From NCBI RefSeq assembly GCF_035994945.1, contig NZ_CP108677.1:5952001-6016000 (forward strand): a stretch of 64,000 bases of DNA. Reading direction: 5' to 3'. Position numbers and translations under genes: made by a program. Origin of the DNA: Streptomyces sp. NBC_01216. Its GTDB lineage: Bacteria; Actinomycetota; Actinomycetes; Streptomycetales; Streptomycetaceae. The first letter of the stretch is position 1. Each line of letters starts with the position of its first letter. The notes beneath the pieces were generated by a model that was given only the letters and a program-made list of their open reading frames with translations, was not told the DNA's origin and did not search any database. Of the stretch, positions 36,218 to 44,734 are shown piece by piece.

Positions 36218-37904
36218 CGTCTCCACCGGCTCCGACACCCGCGGACTGATCGTCTACCTCTTCGGCCCAGGCCGCCGCGACGAACACACCGACCCGCACA
36301 TCGTCGCCGCCTGGGACATGGCCGGCGCCCCCGACCCCGGCCGCGACCCGACAGCCACCTACACCCAGCTCGCCAAGCGCCTCGACCACCACGTCGACCT
36401 GCGCACCCGCGAACTGGGCGGCAAGAAACCACCCCAGCACGTCTGGCACTGCCCGGTCCGCACCGCGCCCGGCGACCGCTACCTCACCGACGCCGAGTGG
36501 GCCGAGGTCGCCCGCCGCATCGTTCACGCCGCTGGCATTGCCCCCGAAGGCGACGAGAAGGCATGTCGGTGGATCGCGGTGCGCCACGCCGACGACCACA
36601 TCCACATCATGGCCACCACCGTCCGCGCCGACGGACGCCGCCCCCGCACCCACCGTGACGGACAGCAGGCCCAGGCGGAGTGCCGCAAGATCGAGGCGGA
36701 GTTCGGTCTGCGCCGCCTGAAGTCCGGCGACCTCACCGCGCCCCGCACCCCCACCGGCGCCGAACGCGCCTAGGCCGAACGCCAAGGCCAGACGGTCACA
36801 GCACGGCAGTGGCTCCGTGAGCAGGCGTACGCGGTCGCCGCCGCCGTACAAACCGAAGCCGACTACTTCACCGTGCTGCAGTCCCTCGGCATCAAGGTCA
36901 AAACGCGCCTCGGCCCCGAGACAGGCGACGTCATCGGCTACAGCCTCGCCGCCCCCGGCGACACCAACGCGGCCGGCGAACCCGTCTGGTACGGCGGCTC
37001 GAAACTCGCCCCCGACCTCTCCATCAACCGCCTACGCGAACGCCTCCCCGACCAGGGTCTGGCCGACCGCCCCCGGTATGTGGCGGACCTCGCCGATCCA
37101 TGGCGCCACACCACCACCGCCATACACGCGGCACGCACCGTCCTCGACTCCGGTGACGATGCAGCCGCCCAGGGCCACCTGGCCGCCTTCGGCGACGCCC
37201 TGTACAACATCGCCAACGCCGCGACCGGCCCACACCGGGCGGAGTTGCGGGCGGCAGCAGTGGCGTTCAACCGCGCCCGCCGCTCCGCCACCCGCGCCGA
37301 TCACCAGGCCGCCACCGCCCTGCGCAAGGCCGCCAAGGAACTCGCCTACGCCTCCAACGAGCCGGGCGGACTCGCCATCGCCCTGCTCTTCGCTACCGTG
37401 CACCTGGCCCGCGCCGCCGCCAAGTGGCACGAACAGCGCGGCCACGAACAGCAGGCCGCCACGGCCGAAGAAGCCCTCCGCCACCTCCAGGCGGGCTACC
37501 AGCAGGCCGCCACCCCCGTCCTGGCGGACCTGGCCCGCCGCGCACCACGAGCCGCAACCGCCCGTCGCTTCGAGCAGGACGTTCGCGTGGCCCTCCCCGA
37601 CCACGCCGACCGGATCCTCGCCGACCCCGCTTGGGCCGCCCTGACCACAACCCTCGCCCACGCCGAGACCGCCGGCCACAACCCCCGACGCCTCCTGGCC
37701 GAGCTGGGCGCCCAGCGAGAGCTCGACAGCGCCGAGCGCCCTGCGGAGGTCCTCAACTGGCGCATCACGGCTCAGCCGAACCGGCGCACGCAAGCAGCTC
37801 GCAGGCGAAGCACCACCAGCGGCACCTCGGTTATGTCCGCCACGCCACACCCTCCGGCCACACCAGTGGCCATGAGGCCCGAAGAGCGCAGTCGGCACCG
37901 CTGA
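36207..37904 (+). pseudogene. MobA-type relaxase interrupted by an in-frame amber codon
   Basis: One reading frame of 565 codons, read through a TAG at 36771-36773 (codon 189). The N-terminal 188 residues hold the relaxase domain with the His cluster H-A-D-D-H-I-H-I-M-A-T near residue 130. The sequence after TAG continues in the same frame with host-like codon use and a helical C-terminal region ending at 37904. A single CAG-to-TAG transition would explain the break. Without read-through only the catalytic domain is made; an ATG at 36873 could give a separate C-terminal piece. Relaxases nick oriT and lead single-stranded transfer. Confidence 0.85.
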
Positions 37905-37916
37905 CCCCGCCCCGAT

Positions 37917-37941
37917 GCCCCGCCACGCCTCGTGGCGGGGC
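37917..37941. terminator. Bidirectional terminator hairpin
   Basis: A perfect 10-bp stem (GCCCCGCCAC / GTGGCGGGGC) with a 5-base loop between the convergent relaxase and SUKH-like genes. Confidence 0.75.
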
Positions 37942-37953
37942 GTCGGGTCCGGC

Positions 37954-38487
37954 TCAACGGCAGAGCTTCATGATGGTGTCGTCGAAGTCGGGAAACTCCT
38001 GTGTGGCCTGCGCGATGATCGCCGTTGCCGACGCGCGGCGGTCCGGGGCGAATTGCTCCGCGATGGCCGCCAGGTCGCGATTGGCCTGGGGAGCCCAATC
38101 CGGCTCGGGCTCGTATGAGGTGGCTGCTTCCCACGGGCCGAAGCCGTCAGCTAGCAGCCACAAGAAGGCACCCAGGTCGCGAGCGACAACGCCTGTCTCC
38201 CCCTCGGAGCCCAGGAAGACAACGGGCTGCTCTACCAGTTCCCGACCTTCACGGACCAGCCATAGCGCTGCGTACCCGCCGGTGCCGTCCTGGCCAAAAA
38301 CGCGGAAGTCGTCGCCGTTCAGCTCGCCGTTGCCGGTCCACGCGCGGAACCACTCAGTGGTCTCATCGGCGGTCAGGAAGGACTCGTAAGGTTCGAAGTC
38401 GACACCATCCTCGCCAATGCACTCGAGCCTGACTGCCATGGCAGCGGCGAGCGCGGCGGGGAACTGGCGATCTCCGTTCACGGTCAT
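37954..38487 (-). CDS. SUKH/SMI1-KNR4-like protein, possibly an immunity protein
   Basis: A 177-residue acidic protein, starting M-T-V-N-G-D-R-Q-F-P. The pattern of G-D-D-F-R-V-F-G-Q-D-G-T-G-G-Y-A-A-L-W followed by P-V-V-F-L-G-S-E-G-E and a later W-L-L-A-D-G-F resembles SMI1/KNR4 (SUKH) proteins, many of which are immunity proteins of polymorphic toxins; no toxin gene is recognised beside it. ATG 38487 is chosen as the first Met of the homologous part. It is divergent from the next gene (90 bases). Confidence 0.6.
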   Translation of the reverse strand: MTVNGDRQFPAALAAAMAVRLECIGEDGVDFEPYESFLTADETTEWFRAWTGNGELNGDDFRVFGQDGTGGYAALWLVREGRELVEQPVVFLGSEGETGVVARDLGAFLWLLADGFGPWEAATSYEPEPDWAPQANRDLAAIAEQFAPDRRASATAIIAQATQEFPDFDDTIMKLCR

Positions 38488-38577
38488 GCGAACAGAGTAG
38501 CGATCGGCTTGGGCTGCCAAGCTGCTGATAGTGCTGGCGGATCTCCAGCCGAGGCACGCGTGGGGCATGCTGTCACG

Positions 38578-39081
38578 GTGAGTGAATCCTCAAACGAGTG
38601 GCAGGCTTGGTTGAACAGTCTGGACGCGCGTGGAAGGGCGGCAGCGGAGTCGCTGCGCGCCCGATTCGAAGCACTCGGCGCAGCCGATGCTGGCGACTGG
38701 GCCAAGTCGGAGATCTGTGAGGACCTTCCACACCTCGCGCGGTTCATGCTGCTGCGAAGTCTGTGGCGCGGTCCGATCGGCGGTTGGGCCGATCCGGATG
38801 CCATCGATCAGCTTCCTGTTGCCCAGCGGCTCCTTGCTGCTGGGGCGAACAAGGAGGATCTCGTTCGCCTGGCGCGAGCGGTCGCCTATGAGGCAGTGAT
38901 CGCAACACTCGACGAGCTCGACACCGGGAGTGATGTGAACGTATCGGGCATCGATGTCGGCTGGCTCGTCATGGAGTCAGCCGAAGACGGCGCCCCGACT
39001 GGTCGAGCCCTCTCGGGCCTGCACGAAGATCTCTTGGCCATGGACCCGAGTGGGCGCGATGGAGCGGACTTGTGGCAGTAG
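38578..39081 (+). CDS. Hypothetical island protein
   Basis: A 167-residue acidic, mostly helical protein ([16 protein letters not shown] at the start). I recognise no family, signal peptide or metal motif. The GTG at 38578 lacks a clear ribosome-binding site, and an upstream ATG at 38509 is possible. GC content is a few percent below neighbouring core genes. Divergence from the SUKH-like gene suggests shared regulation. Confidence 0.65.
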   Translation: MSESSNEWQAWLNSLDARGRAAAESLRARFEALGAADAGDWAKSEICEDLPHLARFMLLRSLWRGPIGGWADPDAIDQLPVAQRLLAAGANKEDLVRLARAVAYEAVIATLDELDTGSDVNVSGIDVGWLVMESAEDGAPTGRALSGLHEDLLAMDPSGRDGADLWQ

Positions 39082-39147
39082 CCCTGGTGCAGGGCCCGCA
39101 GCGCACCCTGATGCCCTCGCTGCTCGTGGCAGCGAGGGCATCAGTCG

Positions 39148-39693
39148 TCAGGCGGCGCGGGCTGTGCGTAACTGCGCGACCCACCTCGTGACCTCGGTCA
39201 GGTGCTCGGGCTGTAGACCGAGGTGCGGGGCGGGCTGAATGAGGAGGGTTGCCGTTCCCTTCGCAGTGCGTTCCACCGCCCATTCATGGTCGAGGCTGGT
39301 GAAGTCGTCGTCTATCCAGACGGCGGGGGCGTCGCCCAGCCATGCGTCGACGTGGTCGCGTTTCCACAGGTAGCCGTTGGGGTGGCTGGTGGTGATCTGC
39401 GGACGCGGGAGATCGACGTACGGCAGGGTCGGAAGGTCGAGGAGCGGGCCGATAAGGGCGGTGGCGTCCTGGCGCCAGCTGGTGCACCAGGCCGGGGTGA
39501 CCAGGCCGGTGCGGATCACGTCCATGAGCAGGTGGCCGTGGTCGGGGTTGAGCCAGACGGTGACCGGGTTGTCGGCGCTCCGGCCGGTGGGGACGACGTC
39601 GTGACGGGCGTGGGTGGCCGGGGTCGAGCCGTCCGCGTTGGGGAAGGGTATGAGGACGCCGTCGATGTCGAGGAGCAGGTAGGGCGGGCGCAT
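39148..39693 (-). CDS. HAD-fold hydrolase of the island operon
   Basis: A 181-residue protein with the HAD nucleophile motif near the start ([10 protein letters not shown]), a mid-protein T-S-W and the acidic W-I-D-D-D-F motif. It resembles small HAD proteins that lack a cap domain and act on nucleic acid ends or small phosphates. It is the last gene of a four-gene minus-strand set, 34 bases after the methyltransferase. ATG 39693 is favoured over an ATG four codons upstream. Confidence 0.75.
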   Translation of the reverse strand: MRPPYLLLDIDGVLIPFPNADGSTPATHARHDVVPTGRSADNPVTVWLNPDHGHLLMDVIRTGLVTPAWCTSWRQDATALIGPLLDLPTLPYVDLPRPQITTSHPNGYLWKRDHVDAWLGDAPAVWIDDDFTSLDHEWAVERTAKGTATLLIQPAPHLGLQPEHLTEVTRWVAQLRTARAA

Positions 39694-39727
39694 CGGTTCC
39701 TCCAAGGGAAGCCGGGCGAATGGCTGA

Positions 39728-40420
39728 TCAGAGTTTGCGGGCGCGGATCAGCAGGGTGGTGGGCCAGTGGCCCATGCGGAGGTCGTGGAACTCCTGGGCT
39801 GAGGTGAGCCAGAAGCCCGCCTGACTGAGGTGCTTCTCCCACCGGTCCGTGGAGAACTCCCAGCGGGCGATGGGTAGGCGGGTGTGGTCGGGAAGGGTGA
39901 CGAAGTCCCGGCGCGGACGGTCGTCGCCGGAGGGGCTACGGCCGCCGCGCTGCGGGTGCGGGACGGAGAAGACGAGCACCCGGCCGGGCGTGAGGCGTTG
40001 GGCGATGGCCGGGAGCAGGAGCTCGGGGGCGACGAGACCGATGGCTCCGAAGACGGAGTAGATTGCGTCGAACTGCTCGTCGGAGGCGTGCAGGTAGTGC
40101 AGGGCGTGGCCGGCGACGAAGGTGAGGCTGTTCAGCCGTCCGTAGTGGGAGCGGGCGCGGCGGACCTGGAGGCCGACCAGGTCGACGCCGGTGACGTGGG
40201 CGCCGTGGCGGGTGGCGAGGTGGGCGGCGTTGTGGCCGGGGCCGCAGCCGAGTTCCAGGAGTCGCTTGCCGCGCAGGTCGGGGCCGAGGATCTCGGCGCC
40301 GGGACCTTGGCCAGGTCGGGTAGTCCATTCCATCCGGGCGGGTACAGCAAGCGGTTCGGCGAGTCCGGCGGCCGTGCGCTGGGCGGCGTGGGCGTGCCAG
40401 GGGGATGCCTGGGCGAGCAC
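39728..40420 (-). CDS. Class I SAM-dependent methyltransferase
   Basis: A 230-residue Rossmann-fold methyltransferase. Motif I is L-L-E-L-G-C-G-P-G-H-N near residue 55, with V-T-G-V-D-L as the acidic ribose-binding loop and F-D-A-I-Y-S-V-F-G-A-I-G as motif IV. The acceptor is unknown. The GTG at 40420 follows the kinase stop codon by one base (TGACGTG), so the two are coupled and probably act in one pathway. Confidence 0.85.
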   Translation of the reverse strand: MLAQASPWHAHAAQRTAAGLAEPLAVPARMEWTTRPGQGPGAEILGPDLRGKRLLELGCGPGHNAAHLATRHGAHVTGVDLVGLQVRRARSHYGRLNSLTFVAGHALHYLHASDEQFDAIYSVFGAIGLVAPELLLPAIAQRLTPGRVLVFSVPHPQRGGRSPSGDDRPRRDFVTLPDHTRLPIARWEFSTDRWEKHLSQAGFWLTSAQEFHDLRMGHWPTTLLIRARKL

Positions 40421-40421
40421 G

Positions 40422-41333
40422 TCAGATCTCCAGGAGGTGGAGGACGTCGGTGAGGTGGCGGCGGACGGCCTTGATGTAGGCGGGGTCGGTGGCCGGGTCG
40501 TTGATCCAGCGGATGGACTGCTCCATGAACCACTCGACGGCCCACATGCGGTGCCAGCCCAGGGCCCAGTGTTCGGCGGTGAGCCCGCCGCGTCGGGCGA
40601 GGGCGTCGGGGGTGCCGCCGGCGGTGACGTACTGCTCCAGGAAGACGCGCAGGCGCACGGGGTGCGGGGGCTCGATGGTGCCGTGCCAGCTGGCGAGGTC
40701 GAGCAGGCCGGGGCCCGTGAAGGCGCGGGCGAAGTCGAGCAGCCTCCAGCCGCGCTCGCCGATGTGGAGGCTGGTGGGGTGGAACTCGGAGTGCACCCAG
40801 CCGAACGGCTCCAGCGTCGCTCCGGCCGAGCGGGCCTCGGCGGCCTGGGCGATCCGGTCGAGCGCGTCCTCGACGTCGTCGGCCCCCTGCCATCGGTCGG
40901 CCTTGCGCAGCCGTTCGAGGTGCTCCAGCGCCCGGGCCGGGAGCGTCCGCAGCCGCTCCTGGTCGAGGACGGGCAAGGGCGGAGCCGTACGGGTTCCGTG
41001 CAGGATTACGGCCGCGGCGACGCCGTCGAGGTCGTTGGCCTCGCGGACGGACGGTCCGAGGTCCTCCATGAGCATGCCGAGCCAGCCGTCCAGGACGGCG
41101 GAGGCGTGGACCTGGGGGACGGGTACGCCGAGGGTGTGGGCCAGGCGGAGGGCCTGGTCCTCGCTGTCGAAGGGCTTCTTGGCGTACTTGAAGATGGCCG
41201 TGGAGCCGTCGGGGAAGGTCACGCGCTCGACGCCGGACATGGACCACACGCGCACCTCCTCCCGTACGGCGGTGGTCTGGCCGGTCGCGGTGAGCAGGTT
41301 GTCGAGGAGTTCGGCGCTGGGGTTCGTGGTCAC
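40422..41333 (-). CDS. APH-fold kinase-like protein with altered catalytic motif
   Basis: A 303-residue protein of the aminoglycoside phosphotransferase/choline kinase fold: an N-lobe with A-I-F-K-Y-A-K (ATP Lys), a hinge-region M-L-M-E-D-L-G, and a C-lobe where the catalytic loop reads V-H-S-E-F-H-P-T-S-L rather than H-G-D-x-H-P-x-N, followed by L-L-D-F-A-R-A. The general base Asp is thus Glu, and the metal-binding Asn is Ser. It may be a weak or dead kinase. GTG 41333 with GGAG upstream. It is coupled to the methyltransferase gene. Confidence 0.75.
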   Translation of the reverse strand: MTTNPSAELLDNLLTATGQTTAVREEVRVWSMSGVERVTFPDGSTAIFKYAKKPFDSEDQALRLAHTLGVPVPQVHASAVLDGWLGMLMEDLGPSVREANDLDGVAAAVILHGTRTAPPLPVLDQERLRTLPARALEHLERLRKADRWQGADDVEDALDRIAQAAEARSAGATLEPFGWVHSEFHPTSLHIGERGWRLLDFARAFTGPGLLDLASWHGTIEPPHPVRLRVFLEQYVTAGGTPDALARRGGLTAEHWALGWHRMWAVEWFMEQSIRWINDPATDPAYIKAVRRHLTDVLHLLEI

Positions 41334-41410
41334 GTGGGGCTCCGGGGAGGGGTGGTGGCGTCCGGGGCGGGCGAGGGATGCCGGCCCGCCCCGGAGCCTG
41401 ATCGGGTGGG

Positions 41411-42160
41411 TTAAGCGGCGGAGTTCACGCGGTGGGCGTAGACCTGCTCGATCCAGCCCGCCTTGAACGCGGCGAGGTCGTCGCGGAAGTTCGCCATCGA
41501 GGCACCGTAGGGCGCGACCACGCCGCCGGACTGGTCCGGCACGGACTGGCAGCCGTGCACGAGCCGGCCGCCGAGCGCGGCGTGCGCCTTGATGGACTCG
41601 ATGCGGCGGTGCTCGTTGAACCAGCCGCCGTGGTAGACCTCGTCGAGCATCTCGCCCATCTCGTCGTCCAGGTCGAAGACGACGGAGGTGGCGGCGGGGA
41701 AGAACCAGCACGGGCCGACGTTGGAGATGTGCCCGTCCAGCTCGACCTTGTTGAGCGCCATGAGCGTGGCCGCCTCGCGCAGCATCCGCAAATGGTCAGC
41801 GGTGATCTGCGGCAGACCGAGGCCGGCCAGGTGCTCGTCGCGGAAGAGGTACGCGTACACCTCGTACGCGGTGGCCAGGACGCGGGCCGCGTCGGACGTG
41901 GACTCGCTGTGCTGCTTGATGAAGTCGAGCGCGAGCTGCTCGACCGCGCTCTCGGTCGTCTCGTCCGCGTCCAGGAGCTGGGACTTGACCAGCTCCCAGT
42001 CGGCGACGAGCCAGGTGTTCGACTCGAAGCGGAAGAAGTACTCGGCCGGGTCGATGGTGATGCGCCGGCCGTCGACCTGGATGCCGGGCAGGCGGCTCCA
42101 GCGCGGGTCGAACGCCTCGGGCAGCTCGACCGTGATGGCCGTGGTGTCGATGGTGGTCAC
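41411..42160 (-). CDS. Unknown protein heading the island operon
   Basis: A 249-residue acidic protein (M-T-T-I-D-T-T-A-I-T-V). A middle helical region (about 60-135) is followed by V-G-P-C-W-F-F-P-A-A-T-S and a histidine/acid-rich stretch. I do not recognise the family. GTG 42160 has GGAG at suitable spacing. It is first in the minus-strand operon unknown - kinase-like - methyltransferase - HAD, divergent from the TPR regulator. Confidence 0.7.
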   Translation of the reverse strand: MTTIDTTAITVELPEAFDPRWSRLPGIQVDGRRITIDPAEYFFRFESNTWLVADWELVKSQLLDADETTESAVEQLALDFIKQHSESTSDAARVLATAYEVYAYLFRDEHLAGLGLPQITADHLRMLREAATLMALNKVELDGHISNVGPCWFFPAATSVVFDLDDEMGEMLDEVYHGGWFNEHRRIESIKAHAALGGRLVHGCQSVPDQSGGVVAPYGASMANFRDDLAAFKAGWIEQVYAHRVNSAA

Positions 42161-42384
42161 CGTGTCTCCGTCTCTGATTGGCCGGTCTCGGGCACAGGAA
42201 TGCCCGAGCCTGGTGTGGGCGTACGGAACTTCGGGGTGCCACCCGGACCCAAGGGGGAGTCTGGATCACGGTCGCGCCGTTCCGGGCGGCTGCTGATAAG
42301 TGAACCGGTGGTCACGCTCGGTGGGTACGGTGGAAGGCAGTTGAAGCGGTATACGCGGTTTACAGGTCCGGAGTGGAGGCGATC

Positions 42385-43740
42385 GTGGCGGCGCAGAGAG
42401 ACCCCAATTCCCGTCTGCGCGACGTCATCGCGGCGGTCGACTGCACCTACGAGGCCCTCGCCAGAGACGTGCGGCGCATCGCGGCCGAGAACGGCGAGAT
42501 CCTCCAGACCAACAAGTCGGCCATCTCGCACTGGGTGAACGGCACCCGCGCCCCGTCGGGCCGGGTAGGTCAGTACCTGGCCGAGGCGCTGTCCCGCCGA
42601 GCGGGACGCATGGTCTCCCAGACCGAGATCGGCCTCCAGGCCAGCGATGACGAAGCGCCGGCGGAATCCGACCCTGTCCTCGCCGCCACCGACCTGGGCC
42701 GCGCCGACGTCGAGCGCCGCCGCTTCCTCGCCATCGCGGCCTTCACCACCGCCGGCGTCGCCATGCCGCTCGGATACGACCACGAAGCCACTGCCCGCAT
42801 GCTCCGCGCCCGCACCGGCACGTCCCTGGTCGGCGCGGAGGACGTGGACGTCGTACGGCAGATCACCGCGGCCTTCAGCGCCGCCGACGAGCGCCTCGGC
42901 GGCGGGCACGGCCTGACCACCGTCACCGCGTACCTCGCCGACACCGCCGCCCCCATGCTGCGCGGACGCTTCCCCAGCGAAGCCTTACGCCGGGCCGCCT
43001 TCGGCGCCGTCGCCGAACTCGCCTACCTCGCAGGATGGAAGCACCACGACCTCGGCCAAGAAGGCGCCGCCCAGCGCTACTACCAGGTCGGCTACAAGCT
43101 CGCCTGCGAAGCCGACCCCCACGGCCACGCCGCCTGGATGATGCGCGCCCTCGCCCACCAGGCCCTCAGCCTCAAGCGGCCCCACCACTGCGTCGACCTC
43201 GTCGAAGGCGCCCTCCGCACAGGTCTCGGCCACGTCGACGGCCAGACCGAAGCGCTCCTCCATATCACGCACGCCCGCGCCTACGCCGCGGTCAACGAGA
43301 ACCCCTTGGCCGCGCGCGCCCTACTCGCCGCCGAGGACGCCCTCCTACGAGACGACGGCCCCCAGCCCAGCTACTCCCGCGTGAGCGGCCCCGCCGCCGG
43401 CACCGTGGCCAGCCACACCGCCCGCACCCTGACAGACCTCGCCGACCACATCGGCACGGAGCAGCAGCACCGGGACGCCCTCACACGCTGGGACCCCCAG
43501 AAGTACAAGCGCGTCCACGCCCTCACCCACGCCGACCTCGGCGACAGCCTCGCCGCCCAGGCCCGCGCCGACGAAGCCGTCGCCGCCTGGACCCAGGCCC
43601 TCGTGCTCATGGAGGGCATGACCTCCGACCGGACGCGCAAGGCGATCACCTCGATCCGTTCCACTCTGGCGATCTACCAGAGGCGCAAGGTACCCGGTGC
43701 CGCCGATCTCGCCCGCCGTGCTCGTGAGGCCCTCGCCTAA
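42385..43740 (+). CDS. XRE/TPR-type transcriptional regulator
   Basis: A 451-residue protein common in Streptomyces: an N-terminal helix-turn-helix-like region (about 1-75, with N-K-S-A-I-S-H-W-V-N-G), a short R-R-R-F-L segment near 105, and a helical tetratricopeptide-like C-terminal domain containing repeated A-R-A-L-L-A-A-E-D-A-L type helices. GTG 42385 follows GTGGAGGCGATC; an alternative GTG lies four codons upstream. It is divergent from the kinase/methyltransferase operon and probably regulates it, and is followed by a NUDIX gene. Confidence 0.8.
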   Translation: MAAQRDPNSRLRDVIAAVDCTYEALARDVRRIAAENGEILQTNKSAISHWVNGTRAPSGRVGQYLAEALSRRAGRMVSQTEIGLQASDDEAPAESDPVLAATDLGRADVERRRFLAIAAFTTAGVAMPLGYDHEATARMLRARTGTSLVGAEDVDVVRQITAAFSAADERLGGGHGLTTVTAYLADTAAPMLRGRFPSEALRRAAFGAVAELAYLAGWKHHDLGQEGAAQRYYQVGYKLACEADPHGHAAWMMRALAHQALSLKRPHHCVDLVEGALRTGLGHVDGQTEALLHITHARAYAAVNENPLAARALLAAEDALLRDDGPQPSYSRVSGPAAGTVASHTARTLTDLADHIGTEQQHRDALTRWDPQKYKRVHALTHADLGDSLAAQARADEAVAAWTQALVLMEGMTSDRTRKAITSIRSTLAIYQRRKVPGAADLARRAREALA

Positions 43741-43774
43741 CATGCCCAACAACCCGCCCGACGAAGGGAACACC

Positions 43775-44272
43775 GTGACCCAGCAGACCGACGACCAGCC
43801 CAAGGCCCTGAAGCCGGCGCTCGAATCCATGACCCTGCTGGTCGCCGCCGTCATCGTCCACGACAAGGCGACCAACCGCGTCGTCCTCCTCCAGCGCAGC
43901 GAGAACGCCAAGTTCGCCCAGGGCCTGTGGGACCTCCCCGTCGGCAAGAGCGAACCGGGCGAACCCATCACGGAGACGGCAGTCCGCGAGCTCTACGAGG
44001 AGACGGGCCTCACGGTGAAGCCCGAGTCCCTCAAGGTCGCCCACGTCATCCACGGCGCCTGGGGCGTCGAGGCCCCCAACGGCTTCCTCACCATCGTCTT
44101 CGCCGCCCACGACTGGTCCGGCAAACCAGAGAACCGCGAACCGCGCAAGCACGCCCAAGTCCGCTGGGTTGACGCCGACACCATCCCCGAAAACTTCGTG
44201 GACACCACCGCCAGCGCGCTCCGCCGCTATCTCTCCGACGGTCCCGAAGTATCCCTCGACGGCTGGCGCTAG
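43775..44272 (+). CDS. NUDIX hydrolase
   Basis: A 165-residue pyrophosphohydrolase. The complete Nudix box runs from about residue 57 to 78 (G-K-S-E-P-G-E ... A-V-R-E-L-Y-E-E-T-G-L), with all metal-binding Glu present. It hydrolyses a nucleoside diphosphate linked to some moiety; substrate unknown. The GTG 43775 has GAAGGGAAC upstream; an ATG at 43742, two bases after the regulator stop, would add 11 residues. Probably cotranscribed with the regulator. Confidence 0.88.
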   Translation: MTQQTDDQPKALKPALESMTLLVAAVIVHDKATNRVVLLQRSENAKFAQGLWDLPVGKSEPGEPITETAVRELYEETGLTVKPESLKVAHVIHGAWGVEAPNGFLTIVFAAHDWSGKPENREPRKHAQVRWVDADTIPENFVDTTASALRRYLSDGPEVSLDGWR

Positions 44273-44377
44273 ACCTACCGGAGCCAATCTCCCGGTCTCG
44301 GTCCTCACGTCCGGCTCGCCGCAACAGCGGTTCTGAACGGCCAAAACCAACTCCGCACCTCTCAGAGCAGAGCGCGT

Positions 44378-44734
44378 TCAGTTCGAGTCCTCTGCTGTCC
44401 GCACGCCGGCTAGTGTTTCCAGTCTCTCAACAATGCTGCGCCATTCATCGATAATCACGGCTGGGGCATCCACCATGCTCGACCTGCCATGCAGAATGTC
44501 CGATGCCCGACCATAAACATGCCTAACTAGACGCACCAAGCCGACCGCTTCCAGTACATTTTCTGGAGGGACTAGGGCGATCACCATAGAGAGCCGCCCC
44601 GTCACGTTATTAATGTACAGAAGTGGATTCTCTGGCCGGCATACCCGATGGTATGCCTCGATAGTTGCCAACTCGATGCGAAGCCTCAACTCAAAAACTT
44701 CAATGCGCCGCCGAGATGCACCGTCAAGCTTCAT
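44378..44734 (-). CDS. Small HEPN-like partner protein
   Basis: A 118-residue all-helical protein. A candidate HEPN active-site motif, R-A-S-D-I-L-H (R-x5-H), lies near residue 78, followed by G-R-S-S. HEPN domains are RNases or inactive scaffolds in toxin-antitoxin and phage-defence systems. ATG 44734 overlaps the stop codon of the ATPase gene as ATGA, so the two are translationally coupled. Base composition is clearly AT-richer than the host average. The family call rests on this short motif, helicity and context, so it is tentative. Confidence 0.6.
   Translation of the reverse strand: MKLDGASRRRIEVFELRLRIELATIEAYHRVCRPENPLLYINNVTGRLSMVIALVPPENVLEAVGLVRLVRHVYGRASDILHGRSSMVDAPAVIIDEWRSIVERLETLAGVRTAEDSN

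Noticed and set aside
36873..37904. Independent gene starting at ATG 36873
   Set aside because: It is in frame with the upstream relaxase domain, separated only by one TAG, and lacks a ribosome-binding site.
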